Below the pieces are notes generated by a model. That model did no database searches and was not told where the DNA came from. It saw only the letters and a list, made by a program, of their open reading frames with translations. Of a stretch of DNA of 24,947 nucleotides, positions 8,458 to 15,577 are shown one piece after another (the first letter of the stretch is position 1; every line of letters starts with the position of its first letter). The stretch is from Planctomycetaceae bacterium. Its GTDB lineage: Bacteria; Planctomycetota; Planctomycetia; Pirellulales; Thermoguttaceae. The translations under genes and the position numbers were made by a program. Location of the stretch: assembly GCA_031267635.1 (NCBI GenBank), contig JAIRYX010000324.1, positions 1 through 24,947 of the forward strand, given 5' to 3'.

Positions 8458-8690
8458 TGCTTATTTCACATTTTGGGGAGGGCTTGGTTTATAAAATGAG
8501 GGCGTGATTTATACAATACTGTAACTATTCCGTTACCCACCCCAAAGAAATCCGCACGGCAACTTTGTAACTACAGTCCAATTTCACCGAAAAATACTAC
8601 TATTGCCGCCCTAATTTATCACGCTTCCCTTATTAACCAACCGCACCCTCGCAAACGCGCCCTTATTCCCTGATGTTTTAGAGGAGGGAT
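8458..8690. repeat. Family A composite repeat, one arm
   Basis: In order: GCTTATTTCACATTTTGGGG (family D leader), GTAACTATTCC...AAATCCGCACGG (family A core), ACTATTGCCGCCCTAATTTA, and CGCGCCCTTATTCCCTGATG. The same order of blocks occurs at 13299-13460 and 18616-18830. No protein is encoded convincingly; the open stretches are translations of the repeat. Confidence 0.55.
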
Positions 8691-8703
8691 GACGAACGAA
8701 AAT

Positions 8704-8767
8704 CCAATTTCCGCGCGTCGTGACCCAATTGCCGCGCGTAGCTCACCCATTTTCGCGCGGATTTATT
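8704..8767. repeat. Three tandem copies of a 21-22 bp GC-rich unit
   Basis: The units CCAATTTCCGCGCGTCGTGA (8704-), CCAATTGCCGCGCGTAGCTC (8725-) and CCATTTTCGCGCGG (8747-) follow one another at 21-22 base spacing. Read on the minus strand, this gives heptad-like peptides (ARKWVSY, ARQLGHD, ARKLDFR). It adjoins the larger degenerate 21-bp repeat block at 8860-9250. Confidence 0.6.
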
Positions 8768-8987
8768 GGGCGGGGCGGCGGAATCGTTGCGGGCTTTCAA
8801 AGAGATTGCGTCCCTTCCCAAAACGCCGCCCGTGACGTCGCTTGATTCGTAACCTACGCAGTAAAGTTTCCGCTCCGAGCGGGACGGAAGTTCCGTAGAA
8901 GGCGGCGAATCTCTCGCGAAGCGGGACTAGCCGAATCTTCTCCGACTAGCTAATCTTTCCAAGCGTCTGGATTTTCGACATAACTCC

Positions 8988-9164
8988 TTAATTTCCAACG
9001 ACTAACGTAAAACTTCCACGAACGCTCGCGAGAGATTCGCTACTCTTTGCGAGCGGCTCACTGTCCTCCGCGAGCGGCGAATTTTCCTTCGGAAGAGTCT
9101 CACCACCTTCTACGAAACTTCCGTAGAACTCCGCGAGAAACTCGCCGCTCTCTACGAATGGCAT
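8988..9164 (-). pseudogene. Heptad-repeat ORF within a decayed 21-bp repeat block
   Basis: From ATG at 9164 to TAA at 8988 (58 aa) the minus strand reads as successive seven-residue units: VESGEFL, AEFYGSF, VEGGETL, PKENSPL, AEDSEPL, AKSSESL, ASVRGSF. The same frame is open upstream to a TGA at 9243-9245 with further units GSGNEPL, GGGNESF and RSGRDSF. Downstream, past the stop, AAFYGTSVPLGAETLLR (about 8867-8917) resembles AEFYGSFVEGGETLPK. After the TAA, AAGGAG and ATG (at 8976-8978) start MSKIQTLGKIS, which ends at TAG. I do not recognise a family. The block is GC-richer than its surroundings and looks like a repeat-built gene falling apart, or a non-coding satellite that happens to read open. 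Confidence 0.3.
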
Positions 9165-9504
9165 TGAGGGAAACGAATCTCTCCCACTCCTGAACGACTC
9201 GTTCCCGCCTCCAAGCGGCTCGTTTCCGCTTCCGAGCGACTCTCATCGGCTGACGGCGAATGCAAACAGGGCATGGACAGACGTCAATGACCAAGGCGAT
9301 AATCATGCTTCCGACACCGAGAAAGAAAAACATCATACAAGACGAACAATCGGAACAACATCACAAACAAGCGGAACAATATCAAACGCACCTCGCGCAA
9401 CTGCCTCCCGTGCGTTAAATGACTCGCTGTACCTTGCCGCAAAATATTTATTTTGGCTAGAAAAAAACAACGATACTTTGTCCCGTCAACAAATGGTATT
9501 TTAA
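9127..9504 (+). other. 125-codon open frame without ATG/GTG/TTG start
   Basis: The plus-strand frame is open from just after TAG at 9124 to TAA at 9502-9504. It has a repeat-like first part (NDSFPPPSGSFPLPSDSH) and a more protein-like end (LNDSLYLAAKYLFWLEKNND). There is no usual start codon. Its stop lies at the centre of the 61-nt palindrome. It may be a gene fragment whose start was lost, or chance reading of a repeat region. Confidence 0.2.
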
Positions 9505-9533
9505 AAATACCATTTGTTGACGGGACAAAGTAT
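9473..9533. repeat. 61-nt palindrome with 30-bp perfect arms
   Basis: ATACTTTGTCCCGTCAACAA (start of the arm at 9473-9502) is repeated in perfect inverse at 9504-9533, leaving a single central A. No coding gene ends nearby. As RNA it would form a very stable hairpin; as DNA it could extrude a cruciform. It may be a miniature mobile element, a bidirectional terminator or a protein-binding site. Confidence 0.9.
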
Positions 9534-9539
9534 ATTAGT

Positions 9540-9603
9540 CAAAAAATCCCTTGTGCCCCTTTTAAAACGAAAACCGAATTTTCAAGTGTGAGGAGTATAT
9601 CAT
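9540..9603. repeat. Family B repeat, half copy
   Basis: AAAACCGAATTTTCAAGTGT and GAGGAGTATA (about 9570-9600) match the right end of the family B element at 15654-15682. The left arm is missing or replaced by CCCTTGTGCCCC sequence, which also occurs in diverged form near 6536. Confidence 0.45.
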
Positions 9604-9634
9604 AAAAATTTTAAAAAGTTTTTATGATTTGCCG

Positions 9635-9663
9635 TTGACAAATTCTGAACCATCAAGTATGAT
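9635..9663 (+). promoter_or_regulatory. Near-consensus sigma-70-type promoter
   Basis: TTGACA (9635-9640), a 17-base spacer, and TATGAT (9658-9663). This is one of the two best promoter matches in the window. It points at the hairpin-rich stretch 9720-9930 and, 440 bases on, at the DUF1559 gene at 10104. Confidence 0.65.
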
Positions 9664-9669
9664 AGTTAA

Positions 9670-9935
9670 TTATTGCTATTTTTTAATTTTACATTTGGAG
9701 ACCAAAATTACGTTTGAAAAATAAATTGTCCGAATTTTTGTTCGGGTGTTAAAAAATATCGAGTACGTCAACAATAGTTAAAATCGCTTCGGCGAACTGT
9801 AACTTTCTACAGGCAACCGGATTTTCCGGGTAGAAAATTACTTGACATTACAAGGTTGCGTAGTTCCCGCTAAGGGAGCGTCGCGTGTAATGTCGTGGGT
9901 ATAATTCAGTATTACATTTTATGTAATGCACCACT
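9670..9935 (+). ncRNA. Candidate structured RNA or long structured 5' leader
   Basis: Downstream of the promoter lie consecutive hairpins: TCCGAA/TTCGGG (9729-9746); AGTT...CGC-TTCG-GCG-AACT with a UUCG tetraloop (9776-9798); TTTCTAC/GTAGAAA enclosing CCGG/CCGG (9804-9836); GACATTAC/GTAATGTC enclosing GCG/CGC and TCCC/GGGA (9844-9894); and TTACAT/ATGTAA (about 9912-9926). No ORF with a ribosome site covers it. It matches no RNA family I know (not tmRNA, RNase P, SRP or c-di-GMP riboswitch by motif). It could be an independent small RNA or the regulatory leader of the gene at 10104. The ends are estimates. Confidence 0.35.
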
Positions 9936-10103
9936 TTTGCCGGTGGGAATGAACCTATTTTTAACTATCGTGTCGCTCCTGTCTCAGAGCGATATTCTGT
10001 TGCCGTTTCTCGGCTTAGCCTTTTCCCCACTTTATGTAAAAGCAGATTACTTGTTATGTAATTTGTTAAAATTTCACTCCTTCTTTTATAAAGGAAAAAC
10101 ATT

Positions 10104-11168
10104 ATGTTCCAAATTTCATGTAACCTTTTGTCATGTATTATGACAAGCCTTATTGCCTGTTTCATGCAGTGTTTTGGCAGTAGTTTCCGTTCGAAATTTC
10201 GTCGAAACGGATTCACTCTTGTAGAACTTCTGGTGGTGATTGCAATCATCGGAATTTTAATTGCTCTATTATTGCCTGCTGTACAGGCGGCAAGAGAAGC
10301 CGCACGGCGGATGCAATGCACGAATAATCTTAAACAATTGGGAATTGCGGCGCACAATTATCACGACACATATAAGCGTTTTCCGCCGGGATGTATTATT
10401 CCCGGAAAGAAAAACTCTCCTGCATTAACGCCGCATCAAATTGGTTGGTCGGCATTTCTTCTTCCTTTTATGGAAGCGAATGCGGTTTACGAAAAGATTA
10501 ATTTCAATGCTCCAGCATGGCACGCGATTCCACAAGACCAGAGCGTCATTAATACTGATCCCGATCCGAAAGAATCGGAATTTGGCGATCTTTATGACGT
10601 CAATAAAGAAGCGTCGTCGCTTGCTCCCGAATTTTTTCATTGTCCTACGGCGTCGTCCGGTGATTGGAACCGCAAAGCCAGTAAAGACTATTCCGGCGCA
10701 GGTTTTGGCGGAGATTGGAAACTTCCTTATGGCGGATCGCTTACGAAATACCCAAGCCGTAGCGTCTCTGATGGGATATTCCATCAAGCAAGCGGACACT
10801 CTTTTGCTAGCGTTATAGACGGTTCGAGTAATACCATTTTATTTCTGGAGTCTATCGCCTATCGTCCGACAACGGACACGACTGAACAACGGAACGAAAA
10901 ATGTCACAACCATTTTTTCTGGGTGCATGACGATTATGGTCTCACAGCAACAGCCAATGCCGCCAACAAACGCGACATTTTGATCAATATGAAAAATATT
11001 CCACAGCCGGGCGATCGATTACGAACGCCGTTTTCTTATCATACCGGTGGAATTAACATTGCTCTCGGTGACGGTTCGGTACATTTTTTGACGCAAACAG
11101 TCAATCATGAAAAAGTATTCAGAAACCTTATCAACCGTCAGGACGGCGAAGCGGAAAGTCTTCCGTGA
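10104..11168 (+). CDS. DUF1559 pseudopilin-like protein (copy 1 of a duplicated pair)
   Basis: The product is 354 aa. The 35-residue leader is hydrophobic and cysteine-rich (MFQISCNLLSCIMTSLIACF). It is followed by the prepilin motif RRNG|FTLVELLVVIAIIGILIAL, PAVQAAREAARRMQCTNNLK, and the C-terminal YHTGGINIALGDGSVHFLTQ. Glycine precedes the expected prepilin-peptidase cut. From this glycine to the end it differs from the gene at 11742 at only about 11 of 319 residues by side-by-side reading, whereas the leaders are unrelated. The ribosome site AAAGGA lies 9 bases before the ATG. A promoter at 9635-9663 would give a leader of about 430 bases full of hairpins. It is probably membrane-anchored with a periplasmic C-terminal domain; the function of the family is unsettled. 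Confidence 0.9.
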   Translation: MFQISCNLLSCIMTSLIACFMQCFGSSFRSKFRRNGFTLVELLVVIAIIGILIALLLPAVQAAREAARRMQCTNNLKQLGIAAHNYHDTYKRFPPGCIIPGKKNSPALTPHQIGWSAFLLPFMEANAVYEKINFNAPAWHAIPQDQSVINTDPDPKESEFGDLYDVNKEASSLAPEFFHCPTASSGDWNRKASKDYSGAGFGGDWKLPYGGSLTKYPSRSVSDGIFHQASGHSFASVIDGSSNTILFLESIAYRPTTDTTEQRNEKCHNHFFWVHDDYGLTATANAANKRDILINMKNIPQPGDRLRTPFSYHTGGINIALGDGSVHFLTQTVNHEKVFRNLINRQDGEAESLP

Positions 11169-11232
11169 TGGATTTTTTTTGAGTTTTATAGTACACTTCA
11201 TGTTACGCATGAGCGATTAACATTCAGGAAAC

Positions 11233-11290
11233 GCAACTATTCAGTCGCTCAAGCCAAATAAATCCACACTGGGCAGCTGCATAGCACCAA
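11233..11290. repeat. Family A repeat, partial copy
   Basis: CAACTATTCAGTCGCTCAAG, CCAAATAAATCCACACTGGG and CAGCTGCATAG match the family A core and both its ends. Confidence 0.55.
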
Positions 11291-11444
11291 GTCACGCAAT
11301 TTCACTTGGCATTTCTCAACGTAAAATACCTATAAATTTGACATTGTTCCTATCAAGGGAAATTGAGGAACTGCGTAATAGTATCCCGATGCCGACATGA
11401 AACAATCAGGCGGCTTGTTGTGTCTCCCAGCAAATAACACGGTC

Positions 11445-11485
11445 TTCTATCAAATATCACGGTTTCCCCGTGATATTTGATAGAA
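11445..11485. terminator. 18-bp perfect hairpin between the DUF1559 copies
   Basis: TTCTATCAAATATCACGG (11445-11462) pairs perfectly with 11468-11485 around a TTTCC loop. It lies 280 bases after the first DUF1559 gene, which is far for a terminator, and no T-run follows on the plus strand. It may be a repeat or a regulatory structure instead. Confidence 0.4.
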
Positions 11486-11559
11486 AAAAGTCAAAATATC
11501 GAAAATTTTACTTTGGTATAGAAATTGCTCTACCAATGAGTAGCAGTGATTGCTATAAA

Positions 11560-11682
11560 TATACTCCTTGCACTTGAGTTTTCGGTTTTACAAATGAAGT
11601 TCAAACTTGATTTTAAGGTATAACGACACCAGTGAAAATCGGAATTTCAAGTAGACCGAAATTTCAAGTATGATGAGTATTA
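11560..11682. repeat. Palindromic repeat family B, copy 2
   Basis: It starts TATACTCCTTGCACTTGAG and ends CCGAAATTTCAAGTATGATG. The central GGTATAACGACACCAGTGAA is identical in the copy at 15578-15682. A second CGGAATTTCAAGTAGA near the right end suggests a small internal duplication. Confidence 0.65.
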
Positions 11683-11741
11683 TGATAAAGAGGTAAAAGT
11701 CAATCACAAATGATTACAAAAATTTTAAGAAAGGACGCAGT

Positions 11742-12770
11742 ATGCGCAAATCAAATCAAATCAAATCAAATCTAATCAAATCAAATCAAAATTCTCGTTT
11801 CCTTGCGATAGGATTCACGCTTGTAGAGCTTCTGGTCGTGATTGCAATCATCGGAATTTTAATTGCTCTATTATTACCTGCCGTACAGGCGGCAAGAGAA
11901 GCCGCACGGCGGATGCAATGCACGAATAATCTTAAACAATTGGGAATTGCGGCGCACAATTATCACGACACATATAATAGTTTTCCGCCGGGATGTCTTA
12001 TTCCCGGCAAGAAAAACACTCCTGCATTAACGCCGCATCAAATTGGTTGGTCGGCATTTCTTCTTCCTTTTATGGAAGCGAATGCGGTTTACGAAAAGAT
12101 CAATTTCAATGCTCCAGCATGGCACGCGATTCCACAAGACCAGAGCGTCAGTAATATTGATCCCGATCCGAAAGAAACGGAATTTGGCGATCTTTATGAC
12201 GTCAATAAAGAAGCGTCGTCGCTTGCTCCCGAATTTTTTCATTGTCCTACGGCGTCGTTCGGTGATTGGAACCGCAAAGCCAGTAAAGACTATTCCGGCG
12301 CAGGTTTTGGCGGAGATTGGAAACTTCCTTACGGCGGATCGCCTACGAAATACCCAAGCCGTAGCGTCTCTGATGGGATATTCCATCAAGCAAGCGGAAA
12401 CTCTTTTGCTAGCGTTATAGACGGTTCTAGTAATACCATTTTATTTCTGGAGTCTATCGCCTATCGTCCGACAACGGACACGACTGAACAACGGAACGAA
12501 AAATGTCACAACCATTTTTTCTGGGTGCATGACGATTATGGTATCACAGCAACAGCCAATGCCGCCAACAAACGCGACATTTTGATCAATATGAAAAATA
12601 TTCCACAACCGGGCGATCGATTACGAACGCCGTTTTCTTATCATACCGGCGGAATTAACATTGCTCTCGGCGACGGTTCGGTACATTTTTTGACGCAAAC
12701 GGTCAATCATGAAAAAGTATTCAGAAACCTTATCAACCGTCAGGACGGCGAAGCGGAAAGTCTTCCGTGA
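11742..12770 (+). CDS. DUF1559 pseudopilin-like protein (copy 2) with microsatellite-coded leader
   Basis: The product is 342 aa. The body from G|FTLVELLVVIAIIGILIALL to QDGEAESLP is almost identical to the gene at 10104, and the similarity continues for about 25 bases past the stop. The leader is entirely different: MRKSNQIKSNLIKSNQNSRF is encoded by eight CAAAT-type pentamers (11747-11790). Because the unit is 5 bases, gain or loss of one copy breaks the reading frame before the pilin motif; no in-frame ATG lies between the repeat and the motif. The ribosome site AAAGGA lies 8 bases before the ATG. A small lipoprotein gene follows 78 bases downstream, probably in the same transcript. Confidence 0.9.
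   Translation: MRKSNQIKSNLIKSNQNSRFLAIGFTLVELLVVIAIIGILIALLLPAVQAAREAARRMQCTNNLKQLGIAAHNYHDTYNSFPPGCLIPGKKNTPALTPHQIGWSAFLLPFMEANAVYEKINFNAPAWHAIPQDQSVSNIDPDPKETEFGDLYDVNKEASSLAPEFFHCPTASFGDWNRKASKDYSGAGFGGDWKLPYGGSPTKYPSRSVSDGIFHQASGNSFASVIDGSSNTILFLESIAYRPTTDTTEQRNEKCHNHFFWVHDDYGITATANAANKRDILINMKNIPQPGDRLRTPFSYHTGGINIALGDGSVHFLTQTVNHEKVFRNLINRQDGEAESLP
11747..11790 (+). repeat. Pentanucleotide CAAAT tandem repeat in the DUF1559 leader
   Basis: Five perfect CAAAT units, one CTAAT variant, two more CAAAT and a partial CAAA run in tandem directly after ATGCG. Fifteen bases encode KSNQI/KSNLI/KSNQN, so the peptide repeats every five residues. Confidence 0.9.
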
Positions 12771-12848
12771 TGGAATTTTTGAGTTTTACACTATAAAACA
12801 AATGCGACAAATATAAATAAACATTGAGAATATAAATGGGGTTAATTG

Positions 12849-13295
12849 ATGAAACGAGAAAGAATGTATTATTACGCGACATTGTTTTTGTTGTTTTTCG
12901 CTATTGCGGGAAACGGCTGTAATAACGGAAAAATACCGTTGAAAGGAAAAATCACGTTTTCAGACGACGGCTCGCCTTTAACGATGGGCATCGTGATTTT
13001 TTCCTCGCCGACATTTCAAGCACGCGGCGAAATTCAATCCGACGGTACGTTTCGTGTCAGTTCTTCGGGAGAACATGACGGACTTCCGCCCGGAGAATAT
13101 GATGTTCATATTGTCAACGCTTCCGTTCCTAAAGAAGGAAGTAATCCCGATACCCCTGAAGCGTGGGTCTTTTTAGTCGATGAAAAATACGATTCCGCGA
13201 GAACGTCAGGGCTGAAACTCAAAGTTGATGCCACAACAAGAAATTACGACCTTGTTGTGGATAGGTATGTTGAGAAACCCAAAAATAAAAAATAA
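12849..13295 (+). CDS. Small secreted lipoprotein-like protein, DUF1559 partner
   Basis: The product is 148 aa from the ATG at 12849 (GGGG 8 bases upstream; a TTG just before is less likely). The N-terminal hydrophobic segment YYYATLFLLFFAIAGNG ends at a Cys, a weak lipobox, so lipid anchoring is likely but not certain. The body is a beta-sandwich of the carboxypeptidase-regulatory/transthyretin-like kind: IPLKGKITFSDDGSPLTMGI, GEIQSDGTFRVSSSGEHDGL, PPGEYDVHIVNA, and the end TTRNYDLVVDRYVEKP. This small type is typical next to DUF1559 genes in planctomycetes. Function is unknown; a structural partner of the pseudopilin is an inference from repeated neighbourhood. Confidence 0.7.
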   Translation: MKRERMYYYATLFLLFFAIAGNGCNNGKIPLKGKITFSDDGSPLTMGIVIFSSPTFQARGEIQSDGTFRVSSSGEHDGLPPGEYDVHIVNASVPKEGSNPDTPEAWVFLVDEKYDSARTSGLKLKVDATTRNYDLVVDRYVEKPKNKK

Positions 13296-13298
13296 CAT

Positions 13299-13460
13299 AA
13301 CGATTCAGCCGCTCAACTCCAATAAATCCGTACTTGGCGGCTGAATCGTTATCCGAAAGATCTTACTATTGCAACCCTTATTTATCAGGTTTCCCTTAGT
13401 AGCCCCCGAATTGGCATCAACATGCGCGCCCTTATTCCCTTATCTTTTGTTCCACTGTTT
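13299..13460. repeat. Family A composite repeat with 14-bp perfect hairpin
   Basis: AACGATTCAGCCGC (13299-13312) pairs perfectly with GCGGCTGAATCGTT (13337-13350); the loop holds CCAATAAATCC. It is followed by CCGAAAGATCTTACTATTGC, CCCTTATTTATCAGGTTTCC, and GCGCGCCCTTATTCCCTT, the same block order as at 18720-18825. The hairpin begins 4 bases after the lipoprotein stop, so the element may double as its terminator. Confidence 0.65.
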
Positions 13461-13517
13461 TGATAAAAATCCATCATCTAAACAATAAACGATTACTTTT
13501 ATTTTAGGAGAAACAAA

Positions 13518-14975
13518 ATGAGAATCGCTTTTTCCCGAATCTGTCTTATTTTGGCGTTATTGCCGCCGACGGCTTGGCTTCATGCCGACGAACAGTCAAA
13601 GCGTCCGAACATCGTATTTATTTACACGGACGACCAATCGTTCAATACCATTGCGTCGCTTGGACATCCGATTGTCAAAACACCGAATTTTGATCGGCTG
13701 GCTCAAGAAGGAATCGCGTTCACAAACGCTTATAATCAGGGCGGTTGGCATGGAGCGATTTGCGTGGCAAGCCGCTCGATGATCAATTCGGGGCGTTTTT
13801 TATGGAACGCTCGGCGGCGTGTGGAAGAAGACCTACGTTCTGAAAAACAAGGCGGATTGAAACAGTCGGAACGAAAACTTGCCGAAGCAGAATTTTGGTC
13901 GCAACTGCTAAAAAAAGACGGTTACACGACTTATTTTACCGGCAAATGGCATGTGAGCGTACCGGTGCGGAATTTGTTCGACTATGTTGATCTTGTGCGG
14001 GGAGGAATGCCGCCGACTGTCGAATCGTCGTACAATCGTCCTGTGGACGGAGAGGACGACGTTTGGTCGCCTTTCGATCCGCAATTCAAAGGACATTGGG
14101 GTGAAGACGGAAAACATTGGGCGGAATCACTTGCCGACAGTGCGGTTAGTTTTATCAAGGACGCATCAAAACGCGACGATCCGTTTTTTATGTATCTTGC
14201 GTTCAACTCTCCGCACGACCCGCGTCAGGCGCCGAAAGAATATGTCGATCAATACCCGCAGGAAAAAATGGATGTTCCCGCAAATTTTTTGCCGGAAAAT
14301 CCGTACAAAGAGATGATGGGTTGCACCGCCGATCTCCGCGACGAAAAACTCGCTCCGTTTCCGCGCACGGAGTACGCAGTTCGTGTTCATCGTCGCGAAT
14401 ACTACGCCATTATTTCGCATCTTGACACGCAAATCGGACGAATCCTCGACGCATTAGCAAAATCGGGAAAAAAGGAAAACACTTATATTTTCCTTGCGGC
14501 GGATAACGGTTTGGCAATCGGTGCGCACGGCTTGTTCGGCAAACAGAATTTGTTTGAACACAGCGTAAAAGTACCATTGTTAGTCGCCGGACCGGGGCTT
14601 CCGAAAAACCAACGTATTGCCGAACCGGTTTATCTTCAGGATATTGTGCCGACTTCGCTTGACGTCGCCGAAATTGATACTCCCAAACATGTTCAGTTCA
14701 AATCGCTTTTACCGTTAATTCGCGGCGAAGAGCAACGGCATTACGACGCGATTTACGGAGCGTATATGATGTTACAGCGGATGGTGCGAAAAGACGATTT
14801 CAAGTTGATTGTGTATCCCGAAAAAAACATCCGCTTGCTTTTCGATTTGAAAAACGACCCCAACGAAATCAACAACCTTGCCGACAAGCCGGAATATACG
14901 GCGAAAGTTCAAGAACTTCTTGTCGAATTGACAAAACTGCAAAAAGAAACCGGCGATGAACTCCTCACGCTTTAA
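13518..14975 (+). CDS. Secreted type I sulfatase
   Basis: The product is 485 aa, the usual size. It has a signal peptide (residues 1-23, WLHAD). Family residues: metal-binding PNIVFIYTDDQ (D38, D39), formylglycine site CVASR (C82-R86), FTGKWH (K143, H145), SPHDP (H233), LAADNG (D329, N330) and GLFGKQNLFEH (K342). Type I sulfatases hydrolyse sulfate esters after the Cys is oxidised to formylglycine by a maturase elsewhere. The motif here is C-x-A-x-R rather than the commoner C-x-P-x-R; Ala is tolerated in some members. The domain order and NLFEHSVKVPLLV segment fit the choline-sulfatase/heparan-type branch, but the substrate cannot be named. The start is supported by TAGGAG 8 bases upstream. 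Planctomycetes use many such enzymes on sulfated polysaccharides. Confidence 0.9.
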   Translation: MRIAFSRICLILALLPPTAWLHADEQSKRPNIVFIYTDDQSFNTIASLGHPIVKTPNFDRLAQEGIAFTNAYNQGGWHGAICVASRSMINSGRFLWNARRRVEEDLRSEKQGGLKQSERKLAEAEFWSQLLKKDGYTTYFTGKWHVSVPVRNLFDYVDLVRGGMPPTVESSYNRPVDGEDDVWSPFDPQFKGHWGEDGKHWAESLADSAVSFIKDASKRDDPFFMYLAFNSPHDPRQAPKEYVDQYPQEKMDVPANFLPENPYKEMMGCTADLRDEKLAPFPRTEYAVRVHRREYYAIISHLDTQIGRILDALAKSGKKENTYIFLAADNGLAIGAHGLFGKQNLFEHSVKVPLLVAGPGLPKNQRIAEPVYLQDIVPTSLDVAEIDTPKHVQFKSLLPLIRGEEQRHYDAIYGAYMMLQRMVRKDDFKLIVYPEKNIRLLFDLKNDPNEINNLADKPEYTAKVQELLVELTKLQKETGDELLTL

Positions 14976-15095
14976 CATTTGGTTTTTGGAATCGGAGCAA
15001 ATTTTGAATCAAATCTAAACTTTTGCAAATCCCCCTCAAATCCCTTAAAATAAGCGTTCAAACGCATATTAAATTGGTCTAAAAAAGTTGCTCAT

Positions 15096-15419
15096 TCATT
15101 TTGCCAAGCCGAGATGGGCGAGCAATGCTTGTATGTGTTTCGCGGTTTTTCCGGTAAAGCCCAATTGTTCAACAACCCAATTGATCACGTTACGCAACGA
15201 TTCTTTCAGCATAGCGTGGCCACTTTCGCCAATCGTTGTCAGTTTCACGGACGCCCATTTGCTCCGACTTGTTTTATCCGGTTTCCGCACGCAGAGAAAG
15301 CATGCCAACATCACGAAGTAGGTGTGCCTGGTTTCTGATGATTTCGTTTTTGGGGGACAATATTTGAAAGCGCAATAGAAAATTATGGCGTCAGTTTCCC
15401 AAGCCACATCAATCCGCAT
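15096..15419 (-). CDS. Hypothetical protein partly built from repeat sequence
   Basis: A 107-aa open frame. Its first about 25 residues (MRIDVAWETDAIIFYCAFKY) are a translation of dispersed repeat sequence; a close reading MRIDLAWATDAIVFYCVFK occurs at 18966 on the opposite strand. The rest, including KESLRNVINWVVEQLGFTGK and HIQALLAHLGLAK, looks like a real helical protein tail. There is no ribosome site at 15419. It could be the end of an older gene truncated by repeat insertion. I do not recognise a family. Confidence 0.3.
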   Translation of the reverse strand: MRIDVAWETDAIIFYCAFKYCPPKTKSSETRHTYFVMLACFLCVRKPDKTSRSKWASVKLTTIGESGHAMLKESLRNVINWVVEQLGFTGKTAKHIQALLAHLGLAK

Positions 15420-15438
15420 TGGGCAACTGAATAGTTAC
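15388..15438. repeat. Family A repeat copy
   Basis: GCGTCAGTTTCCCAAGCC, then ACATCAATCCGCATTGGGC and AACTGAATAGTTAC. The core and right end match the other family A copies. It overlaps the N-terminus of the hypothetical minus-strand ORF. Confidence 0.55.
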
Positions 15439-15440
15439 CT

Positions 15441-15529
15441 TCTAAAAAAATACACGGATCATTTTTAAAAATACGAATCTTTTTCTAAAAAGATACGGAG
15501 CATTTTACAAAAAGATGCGGACAATTACA
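15441..15529. repeat. Four degenerate 20-24 bp tandem units
   Basis: Units of the form CTAAAAAGATACGGAGCATT repeat from 15441 to 15529 with substitutions (TACACGGATCATTT, TACGAATCTTTTT, GATACGGAGCATTTTA, GATGCGGACAATTACA). Not coding. Confidence 0.5.
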
Positions 15530-15577
15530 ATGGAAAGTATTCACACAGACCTCAATGCGTAACATGAGAGTTTAATA

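Noticed and set aside
8330..8690. Possible CRISPR array because of repeated short motifs
   Set aside because: Repeats are inverted, of unequal spacing and shared with distant loci; there are no regular spacers or cas genes.
9100..9336. 78-codon arginine-rich minus-strand ORF
   Set aside because: Extreme Arg content comes from the GC-rich 21-bp repeats read in a non-heptad frame. The heptad frame one base over is the more protein-like reading.
9287..9418. 43-codon plus-strand ORF, Gln/His-rich
   Set aside because: No ribosome site; it overlaps a longer open frame, and its composition follows from ACAA-rich DNA.
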